A DNA stretch of 64,000 nucleotides from Phallusia mammillata (taxonomy: Eukaryota; Chordata; Ascidiacea; Phlebobranchia; Ascidiidae), in NCBI GenBank assembly GCA_003260075.1, contig QLIY01000385.1:62001-126000 (forward strand). The letters run 5' to 3'. The position numbers and the translations under genes were made by a program. This document shows, in pieces, positions 58,301-64,000 of this stretch. The notes beneath the pieces are model-generated. The model was not told the DNA's origin. It saw only the letters and a program-made list of their open reading frames with translations, and did not search any database. Each line of letters starts with the position of its first letter. Position 1 is the first letter of the stretch.

Positions 58301-61150
58301 CCAAAAGTAAAAACATAAACATCTTATTACAGTTGTAACGTGCTGGACATCAAAAGTTCAAGCCTGAAACTTTAAATCTAAAATGTTTTTTTTAATAGAG
58401 TTAGGTGAAAAATAGCGTTAAATTATCTTATTCAAATAGAATAAATAAACAAGTTTTTATTAAAATCAATAATATACATATTCAAAGCATTTTACGTAAG
58501 TAAGTCACATGAGGTAACCCAACAACTAGGTAACTAAACATACTGAGTGAGAGGTCAAGCAAGTTGCCAGTTGTCACATATACAAAATCAGTTATGCATA
58601 AACATACGCAAGACAAATAAACTTTATCGGGGAACAAAGTTAACAATTAGGATTCACCAAGATGAAATTTTGACACAAGCATGACCAAGTGTATACTTAT
58701 GTCCATACCAGGCCTAAGTCAAGTTCATACTTCAGCTCATACCAGACCCTACAAGCCAGGCCCGTTGTCCATCTCTTCATCGGATATTATTTTCCCCCCC
58801 CCCCTAAGTCACATGAGGTAACCCAACAACTAGGTAACTAAACATACTGAGTAAGAGGTCAAGCAAGTTGCCAGTTGTCACATTGTCACAAAATCAGTAA
58901 TGCATAAACATACACAAGATAAATAAACTTTGTCGGGGAACAAAGTTAACAATTAGGATTCACCAAGATGAAATTTTGACACAAGCATGACAAAGTGTAT
59001 ACTTATGTCCATACCAGGCCTAAATCAAGTTATAACTTCAGCTTATACCAAACCCCAAAAGCCAGGCCCGACTTACAACTTTATATCTGAAACTACTTTC
59101 TTCATGTATTTTTTTCCAAACGCCTTTTTGTCATTCCAGGTCACTGACGACTACCTGCGTTTCTTCAAGAAATACGGACCAGTAGATAAACTGGACACAC
59201 CCAATTTCCTGATGGGACCAAGAATCGCTGACGAACTGAAAGTGACTCTTGAACCAGGTGTGAAATAAAATACAAACTTTAAATTGGATAAACTGTGTTA
59301 AATTTAAGGGGGTCATTTGCTTCAAACAAAGAACCTTTAATTCCAATATGTTTAAAGCTTAAACTGAAGTTGCCAAAGAATGAGTTAAATAGAAACCACT
59401 TTTTTTCCAGGCAAAACTCTTCACATTAAGCCACTGGCAGTCGGTGATTTGAAAGAAGAAACTGGAGAGAGAGAAGTTTTTATGGAACTTAACGGGCAGT
59501 TGAGGACGATACTAGTTAAAGACAAGGAGGCTTTAAAGGTTTGTACTTAAACTTATCAGTTATTTGTGATTTTAGGATAAAGTTTAAGGACAATATATGG
59601 TGTGCAGTTCTTCATAGCAAACATACAGGATTTATCACCTTAACCTAGTGTGCACTTTACATAATTTTGTCAAATATATACTGAAAACAGAATGTTGCTT
59701 TGTAAAACACAAATTTTTACATTTTAATTTCATTACCCCAAAAAACAACACATACAAATTTGACAGTTTAAATCAGTGGTTCCCAACCTTTCTACGCCAC
59801 TGGACCGGTAAAAACTTACAAAATTTCCACGGACCGGCAACAAAAGATCGTAGTGAACCAAACGGCAATCAACTTAAACAACAAAATGTCAATCTATTTA
59901 CATACAAAGTCAATAAGCTATTGCTGCCANTGTCCTTGAGGTTAGAGTCAAGGTCAGTCTTGCAATGCTTCCTAAATTCAATATGTTGTCAACAATATGC
60001 CACGTTACCTGTGACAGTATGTTTCCAAGAATTTCTGTTGTGCTTTGAAAAACATTTCATTTTGGCACCATAACTAAATACAGTGCAAAATACAAGATGT
60101 TAACACACCTTGGCCAACACATACTACTGTTACATAAGTAAAAATAGTGTTTTGATCGAAGACCTAAAAAGTATAACATAATGGTAATTACAGTAATATT
60201 GTTTTTGTCTATACTTTTTTTCCGTCTAACGTGGATTTGATTGGTCTAAAGATGGTCCATGTGAATTTTGACCCCGTTTGATGCCTCGGTTCACCCACAG
60301 CCCCCAAAACGTGAAATTTTTAAAACGGCTATACTTGCTAAAGTAGATGATTCTGGAGTTTCATACTTTTTTTATTGGTACATTGCAGCGTATTTTAAAG
60401 TATTTTGTAACTTAAAGTTGTATATATCCATTTTCACCCCTTTACCCCCAAATGTTGTGACTATCTTTGCAAATGAGTCAGAAACCTACTAAATTCAACC
60501 TTGATTTGACTATTAGTATAAGCAAAGGTTTAATCTACTAGTTTTTGTGTCATTGACGTTTTTTATTTGTTTGTAGGTTGGTGACCAAGTTGCCAAAGGA
60601 GATCCTCTCATCGTGATCAGTGCAATGAAAATGGAAATGGTTGTCGCGGCGACGGTAGATGGAGAAGTGCGTGATGTCGCAGTGAAATCTGGCATGCATG
60701 TAGAAGGAGACGACTTATTGGTGGAAATCCAGTGATCGGCTTACTCAAGAATAAATCATGCACTGGCTTAGAACTATATAAAAGGTCAACCCTTTATAGG
60801 GCCGAGTATGCCCCCCCCCCTGTAACTTAAAGTTGTATATATCCATTTTCACCCCTTTACCCCCAAATGTTGTGACTATCTTTGCAAATGAGTCAGAAAC
60901 CTACTAAATTCAACCTTGATTTGACTATTAGTATAAGCAAAGGTTTAATCTACTAGTTTTTGTGTCATTGACGTTTTTTATTTGTTTGTAGGTTGGTGAC
61001 CAAGTTGCCAAAGGAGATCCTCTCATCGTAATCAGCGCAATGAAAATGGAAATGGTTGTCGCGGCGACAGTTGATGGAGAAGTGCGTGACGTTGCAGTGA
61101 AATCTGGCATGCATGTGGAAGGAGACGACTTATTGGTGGAAATCCAGTGA
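42754..61150 (+). CDS. PC: Pyruvate carboxylase, mitochondrial, 24 recovered exons
   Basis: Catalyses biotin- and ATP-dependent carboxylation of pyruvate to oxaloacetate in the mitochondrial matrix (anaplerosis, gluconeogenesis). The joined exons give about 1,167 residues with consistent phases, close to the usual 1,150-1,200. In order: arginine-rich presequence (1 to about 45), biotin carboxylase domain (57 to about 510, with [22 protein letters not shown], the ATP-grasp loop [28 protein letters not shown]), carboxyltransferase domain (about 560-850, [15 protein letters not shown], metal-binding [11 protein letters not shown], lysine of CIKDMAG), linker/tetramerisation region, and biotin carrier domain (biotinyl lysine of AMKMEM near residue 1133). 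An expected segment of about 29 residues between 59538 and 60577, which should carry the conserved GAPMPG turn, is absent. Several exons are duplicated or broken by C tracts. Confidence 0.96.
43470..43650. mobile_element. hAT-type MITE, CAGTGGTGGGATTCA family, in PC intron 2
   Basis: Full-length copy from CAGTGGTGGGATTCAGCCGG to AGAATCCCACCACTG, 180 bp, about 100 bp upstream of PC exon 3. Confidence 0.8.
43757..51908 (+). CDS. PC: PC exons 3-12: biotin carboxylase domain
   Basis: Exons: 43757-43960, 44211-44386 (interrupted by nine C at 44360-44368), 45520-45665, 46211-46328, 47257-47456, 48097-48167, 48460-48622, 49262-49444, 50858-50947 and 51764-51908. They encode the biotin-carboxylase N-domain, ATP-grasp and C-terminal parts without gaps. 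Residues expected for ATP and bicarbonate binding are present ([29 protein letters not shown]). Exon 4 is frameshifted as written; a partial second copy at 44779-44809 shows the uninterrupted reading [10 protein letters not shown]. Confidence 0.93.
44779..44809 (+). pseudogene. Partial second copy of the end of PC exon 4
   Basis: CTGGCTGCCAGAAAAATTGC, then a further 12 nt to the donor, follows a C10 tract. It gives the undamaged reading of the exon 4 end, in contrast to 44351-44386 where nine C are inserted. Confidence 0.75.
45847..46088. mobile_element. hAT-like MITE, TAGTGGTTCTTAACC family
   Basis: Starts TAGTGGTTCTTAACCTTTTC and ends CTAGTTGGGAACCACTG. Flanks GTATAGGC and GTATAGAC match at 7 of 8. 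The C10 tract at 45918 interrupts it. It lies in PC intron 5. Confidence 0.7.
48314..48437 (+). pseudogene. Truncated second copy of PC exon 9
   Basis: 124 nt of exon 9 with its acceptor, cut off at the C13 tract (48438-48450). It differs from 48460-48583 at five positions by my count, all synonymous. The complete exon is 48460-48622. Confidence 0.82.
48841..49240 (+). repeat. tRNA-related dispersed repeat, most complete forward copy
   Basis: A 73-nt tRNA-like part (49035-49107) begins GCCTGTGTAGCTCAGTTGGT and contains GGTTCGAATCCC; its 7-bp acceptor pairs fully (GCCTGTG with CGCAGGC). The anticodon arm is imperfect and position 33 is not T, so a working tRNA is unlikely. Shared flanks on both sides (CTGGTCTGC, CAGGGCTGATCCCAG on the left; AACACCTTCAATGGGCCTGG on the right) show that it is one member of a repeat family. 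Confidence 0.7.
51612..51722 (+). pseudogene. Truncated second copy of PC exon 12
   Basis: About 110 nt of exon 12 with its acceptor, ending at the C10 tract (51723-51732). It differs from the complete copy (51764-51908) at four positions by my count, all synonymous. Confidence 0.82.
52080..52490. repeat. Degenerate tandem repeat of roughly 110 bp in PC intron 12
   Basis: About four units containing GTGTGTGGCCCCAGCGTGCA, CATATGAAAAT and AGCTTGTGTGTATG. It is the same family as 21690-22360 in FAM193. Confidence 0.7.
52510..55597 (+). CDS. PC: PC exons 13-17: carboxyltransferase domain
   Basis: Exons: 52510-52734, 53062-53218, 54147-54390, 54687-54798 and 55460-55597. The TIM-barrel start [10 protein letters not shown] holds the metal-ligand aspartate. 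[34 protein letters not shown], the lysine of LCIKDMAG (carbamylated in the family) and [11 protein letters not shown] (two metal-ligand histidines) follow. All catalytic landmarks are intact and no exon here is duplicated. Confidence 0.95.
53676..53989. mobile_element. hAT-type MITE, CAGTGGTTCCCAAAC family, inverted copy
   Basis: Starts CAGGGGTTCCCAAACTTTAT and ends GTGGTTTGGGAACCACTG. Flanks GACTAGGG and GACTATGG match at 7 of 8. It is homologous to 10331-10652 in the opposite orientation. Its left flank is duplicated around the C11 tract at 53533. Confidence 0.8.
54868..55249. mobile_element. hAT-like MITE, TAGGGATG family, diverged copy
   Basis: Starts TAGAGATGGGCCGGGCTGAG and ends GGCACATCCTTA. 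It has the CTCGG-rich ends of the copy at 29522 but is more diverged, with no clear target duplication. It lies in PC intron 16. Confidence 0.68.
55960..56225. repeat. Dispersed repeat, CCAATACGGCCGATCTCTGG family
   Basis: The sequence around AACAAACTGGAGTGCTGTTG and ATGAGACCTTATATG is the inverted counterpart of 22785-22910 in FAM193 intron 10. Both carry GAAACAGTGTGCACTGTCTG or its complement. Confidence 0.65.
56306..59257 (+). CDS. PC: PC exons 18-22: end of carboxyltransferase and linker region
   Basis: Exons: 56306-56464, 57195-57280, 57652-57831, 58163-58306 and 59140-59257. They include [45 protein letters not shown] and [10 protein letters not shown], all standard for PC. A fold of duplicated intron around the C11 tract at 58794 lies between exons 21 and 22 but does not touch coding sequence. 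Confidence 0.94.
57475..57499. other. C25 tract without an obvious flanking duplication
   Basis: Lies in PC intron 19 between AT-rich flanks that do not repeat each other, like the long tracts at 32237 and 32940. Confidence 0.6.
58794..58804. repeat. C11 tract within a 290-bp intron duplication
   Basis: The segment from about 58500 to 58770 recurs from 58805 to about 59075 with scattered substitutions and one small indel. Confidence 0.82.
59411..60735 (+). CDS. PC: PC exons 23-24: start and end of biotin carrier part (first copy)
   Basis: Exon 23 (59411-59538) encodes [16 protein letters not shown] through the phrase [18 protein letters not shown]. Exon 24 (60577-60735) encodes [20 protein letters not shown] and the rest of the biotin carrier fold, ending LLVEIQ and TGA. 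The lysine of AMKMEM is the biotinylation site. Both flanking junctions are phase 0, and the intervening 87-nt or so exon expected from the family is missing here. Confidence 0.9.
59774..59930. mobile_element. Left part of a hAT-like MITE cut at an N
   Basis: Starts CAGTGGTTCCCAACCTTTCT followed by ACCGGT and ACGGACCGG blocks, but no matching right terminus follows the N at 59930. The missing right end suggests that sequence has been lost at this N. Confidence 0.6.
60750..60755 (+). terminator. PC polyadenylation signal, first copy
   Basis: AATAAA 15 nt after the first-copy stop codon; equivalent to 61165-61170. Confidence 0.45.
60992..61150 (+). CDS. PC: Second copy of the last PC exon (alternative haplotype)
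   Basis: A complete duplicate of exon 24 with its acceptor, stop and 3' flank, after the C10 tract at 60811. It differs from 60577-60735 at seven positions by my count, all synonymous. Only one copy belongs in the transcript. The copy continuing into downstream unique sequence is this one. Confidence 0.85.
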   Translation, partial: VGDQVAKGDPLIVISAMKMEMVVAATVDGEVRDVAVKSGMHVEGDDLLVEIQ

Positions 61151-61164
61151 TCGACTTACTCAAG

Positions 61165-61170
61165 AATAAA
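61165..61170 (+). terminator. PC polyadenylation signal, second copy
   Basis: AATAAA 15 nt past the stop codon at 61150. It is very close to the stop, so a later signal may be used instead. Confidence 0.5.
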
Positions 61171-62030
61171 TCATGCACTGGCTTAGAACTATATACAAGG
61201 TCAACCCTTTATAGGGCTGAGTATGGTCTTGAAATGATACACATGAATTGTTTTTAGCCTTTTTGTGCAACATTACCTGGTACTGGTGATTGTATACACA
61301 AAATATAGATGTGTTTTATGACTGAATGCTGTACAAAATTTCATGACGATTAATATATATTTGTGTTTGTGTTGATACTAATGATTTTTTTGTGTTTAAT
61401 TGATGCAATACGAAAACACTGGATAAAATTGTGCTACTTTCTTATCAAACCAAACAAAAATAGCCTCAAATTAAAACTTATTGGTTTAGAATGCATTTGT
61501 TTTATATCTTAATAGTACTTTAAAACAAGTTAATTGACATTTTCCATGACATTTTGGCCAATTTTTTCATGACATTTTGGTACTATGTTCTACTTTTGCA
61601 CCAGCCATACGAAACAACATTCGCACCACGTTCATTTTACCTTTTTAGCGGGTAATAAGCAAGTGTTTTGTATTTCTTGGTGTAATTTTGGTATATTAGT
61701 GTGTCTTTTTGCGTGGCAATATTTTTGCAATGCGTGCAACTTGTAATTTTATTTCTATGTTCCGAAATACGCCAAACAGACGCTTTTTTCGTGGCTTGCA
61801 TATATACGTGGTTTGCTGTGTATGATGTCTATGGCCTCGTTAGACTTAATACACATCAACGCAAATTGTGCAAAATATCTATTTTTATTCACATGCAACA
61901 AAGAGGAAAAAGCATTCAGTAGAAATTTGCGAAAATCCATCCCTACATAGAAAATACAAGAAAAAATATAACAATGACAGATCCACTGAGCAGTCTCCGG
62001 CTTATAACATATTTTGAAATACTTTATGCC

Positions 62031-62612
62031 CAGTGGTGGGATTAAGCCGGTCCAAACTGGTTCTATAGAAACAGTCTCATCCCCCCCCCCAACAGACGCT
62101 TTTTTCGTGGCTTGCATATATACGTGGTTTGCTGTGTAAGATGTCTATGGCCTCGTTAGACTTAATACACATCAACGCAAAATGTACAAAATATCATCTA
62201 TCTTTTTATTGACATGCAGAAAAGTAGAAGAAACAGTCAGTAAGTTTTCACAAAAAAGAGGTTAAAATTTTCCAAATGACAGATCTACTAAATAAGTTTA
62301 TGCAATACTTGAACATTTTACAAAAACTTTTGGCTCAACTCATATATATTGTTATTTTTACAGAATGTGATATTGCTAATATTAGAAACAAATTCAGTAG
62401 CGCACAATCATAAATGGTGTGTCGCTTATAGTTGGTTTCATATAATTGTCTTCAACTGCACCAGTATTCAGGATATAATGCTTAGCCCCCCCCCCCAGCG
62501 AACCAGTTAGCATTACTGGTTACTGTCAATGGACTTTTTGTGAAAGAACAGGTTGATAAATAAAACTTTTGTGAAAGAACCAGCTGACAAAAAATTTGAA
62601 TCCCACCACTGG
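62031..62612. mobile_element. hAT-type MITE split in two by the assembly
   Basis: The left third (62031-62080, CAGTGGTGGGATTAAGCCGG) ends at C10, and the right two thirds (62497-62612, ending AATCCCACCACTG) resumes after C11. Outer flanks TTTATGCC and GTTATGCC match at 7 of 8, so both halves belong to one insertion. The sequence between them is the other haplotype. Confidence 0.75.
62468..62485 (-). pseudogene. Fragment of a second IFT22 stop region
   Basis: Repeats the stop codon and last codons of IFT22 (62731-62748) before being cut by the C11 tract at 62486. It is the alternative haplotype of the same exon end. Confidence 0.6.
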
Positions 62613-62730
62613 TTATGCCTGGCTTACACATAGAACAAATTATATTGGTTTGTAATTTACTAATGCACAATCATAAACAGTGTGTCGCTTATAGTTGGTT
62701 TTATATAATTGTCGTCAACTGCACCAGTAT

Positions 62731-63504
62731 TCAGGATATAATGCTTAATTCCTCTTTATCGCGACTGTCAGATAGTTTAACTAGAATTTTCTCCAACAGT
62801 TTTTGAAAGGCATTTTGAATCTCATCAGATTTGTTTTCAAAGTTGGAGGTTATCTGCAACCAAAACATATAATGCTACTTAAATGCTGCAAAAAACTGGC
62901 GCATACGTTTTAGACAGACATACATTCAACATGTAACATTTTAAAATCCTAGTACGCCAGCTCTATTGAGCACTTTATACCAAATTAAGCTTGTCTCCCA
63001 AGCATTCCCATAAGGCAAGGCGTAGGCTAGAAATATTTACCCTGCGGTGGGATTCGAACCCACGACTGGAGTCTTTCCAGGACTCTACCAACTGAGCTAC
63101 ACAGGCTCAGCGGTGAGCACATTGAAAGCAGAATCACAAGGAACGTTGCCTGCCTTGTATGCTACACATGTCAGCTTCTTAGCAGAGGATCACCAGTTTG
63201 ACCATTGATCAGCTAAGGTGAACATACACATGTACTGGATTGCTATGATCACTGGTCTGCTTGAACGCTTCAGGGCTGATCCCAGTACGCCTTAGTTGTA
63301 ACATTTATAGTCATACAGAAAGATAACTCACCGTTTGTACATTGGGTAATGGAGATGGGATGTTTCGATTTTCTTTTGATCGTGAATTTGCAAATAACAA
63401 ACAGTTCCCTGGTTTTAATTTTTGATTAGTGACGAAGAAGTTGTAGAAAGCTTCAACTGAAGGAGACGTCCTTGTTACAGCAGGATCAAAAACGATAATC
63501 ACTC
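62731..63504 (-). CDS. IFT22: IFT22 (RABL5), last two coding exons, 5' part outside the window
   Basis: Rab-like small GTPase-fold subunit of the intraflagellar transport B complex, acting in cilia. Exons on the reverse strand are 63332-63504 and 62731-62853 (stop TCA on this strand at 62731-62733), joined in phase 0, giving about 98 residues. The upstream exon reads GVIIVFDPAVTRTSPSVEAF, matching the GVVIVF strand of IFT22. The last exon reads SNFENKSDEIQNAF and ends LSDSRDKEELSIIS, matching the distinctive SESRDREEMSI tail of the family. The P-loop and switch regions must lie beyond 64000. The gene is convergent with PC. Confidence 0.88.
62935..63295 (-). repeat. tRNA-related dispersed repeat, copy in an IFT22 intron
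   Basis: The reverse-strand tRNA-like part (63040-63106) has GCCTGTGTAGCTCAGTTGGT and a perfect T arm around GGTTCGAATCCC, but is only 67 nt long and ends CGCAGGG. Family flanks occur on both sides (GTACGCCAGCTCTATTGAG; GGTCTGCTTGAACGCTTCAG). A functional tRNA gene cannot be excluded but is unlikely. Confidence 0.65.
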
Positions 63505-64000
63505 CTTAAAAATGGATAAACACCAATCAACAAAACATATGTAAATGAATGTAGGTCTTTTCTATTACACACCCACAGAAAATAATGTTTATCTCTTGAG
63601 TCTAGTGCTTCTCAACCAGTGGTACTAAATACCGCATGATATCGCATGTTACCGCATGTGACCGCATGGTATACCACATGTTATCACCCCCCCCCCCTCT
63701 TGAGTCTAGTGCTTCTCAACCAGTGGTACTAAATACCGCATGATACTGCATAATACCGCATGTGACCGCATGCGACCGCATGGTATACCACATGTTATCA
63801 TGCGACAGGAAGTTGTGAAGAACTTGAATATGCTTTTACGAAAATATAATTCTGCGGACTTTTGAAAGCGGTAACGGTTAGAGCTATTCGGGTTGGGTAA
63901 AGGTTTGTAAATAAAATGACACTACAATCTGGTTTATTTTACCCTTGTTGGGCTTGTATTCCCATGTTTGACATACAATGCAGTATTTTAAGCAGAATAT
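63505..64000. other. IFT22 intron sequence with a duplicated PuY-rich repeat
   Basis: No further IFT22 exon is visible. The segment 63590-63686 is duplicated from 63698 around a C11 tract. It includes a short tandem repeat of ACCGCATG-type units, longer in the second copy. Confidence 0.55.

Larger units (their letters stand above)
61171..62730. other. Convergent interval between PC and IFT22 with two haplotypes laid end to end
   Basis: There is no coding exon. 61775-62030 and 62091 to about 62250 are two versions of the same DNA, and 62400-62485 is a second version of about 62655-62750. One version carries a hAT MITE (62031-62080 plus 62497-62612). Both 3' UTRs must end here, but I cannot place the IFT22 polyadenylation site. 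Confidence 0.65.
19296..63697. repeat. Set of about 40 C homopolymers at contig-overlap junctions
   Basis: C tracts lie at 19296, 20277, 24429, 25685, 27240, 28016, 28928, 29116, 29259, 30466, 30911, 32237 (67 nt), 32580, 32940 (77 nt), 34987, 35434, 35659, 35786, 35915, 36593, 36854, 40284, 41696, 44360, 44769, 45339, 45767, 45918, 46854, 47234, 47828, 48438, 51723, 53533, 57004, 57475 (25 nt), 58794, 60811, 62081, 62486 and 63687. Most separate near-identical copies. No G tract of this length occurs after 18039. Confidence 0.85.

Noticed and set aside
60513..61110. Two identical 60-residue reverse-strand frames
   Set aside because: Shadows of the two copies of PC exon 24; the forward strand encodes the biotin carrier domain.
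60577..61150. Real tandem duplication of the last PC exon
   Set aside because: The C10 separator, shared 5' flank, synonymous-only differences and identical pattern elsewhere point to haplotype copies in the assembly.

Overview
This is a eukaryotic, AT-rich, intron-dense animal window. It holds three recognisable protein-coding genes: a FAM193 family gene (+ strand, 24 coding exons, 4905-38729), mitochondrial pyruvate carboxylase (+ strand, 24 recovered coding exons, 42754-61150), and the last two coding exons of IFT22/RABL5 (- strand, 62731-63504, with its 5' part beyond the window). The splice junctions I assigned use GT-AG, and their phases fit through all three models. The source is a highly heterozygous metazoan. 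An ascidian or other marine invertebrate would fit, but nothing here fixes the taxon.

Layout: 1-4869 is upstream DNA with hAT-type MITEs and no recognised gene. 4870-39494 is FAM193 with its 3' UTR, which carries a dense group of TGACGTCA palindromes. 39500-42753 has no gene I can recognise. 42754-61170 is pyruvate carboxylase: presequence, biotin carboxylase, carboxyltransferase and biotin carrier parts in order. 61171-62730 is the convergent interval between the 3' ends of PC and IFT22. 62731-64000 is the 3' end of IFT22 plus repeats. Introns are filled with short non-autonomous transposons (several hAT families with 8-bp target duplications, pogo/Tigger-like elements, fold-back MITEs), a tRNA-related repeat family and degenerate tandem repeats.

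The most conspicuous structure is not genic. Nearly sixty G or C homopolymers, mostly 9-13 nt, are scattered through the window, and most separate two near-identical direct copies of the adjacent sequence. In four conserved exon pairs the copies differ by about 4%, and I counted only synonymous differences, which is what two haplotypes of one locus look like. All tracts before the single N at 18039 are G on this strand and all after it are C. I read them as unmerged overlapping contig ends in the assembly, not as biology. They split, duplicate or frameshift several exons, and one exon of PC (the start of the biotin carrier domain) appears to be lost at the N at 59930. I found no new biochemical system. 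The findings worth following are the assembly signature, the lost PC exon, a haplotype-specific hAT insertion and the CRE-palindrome cluster.
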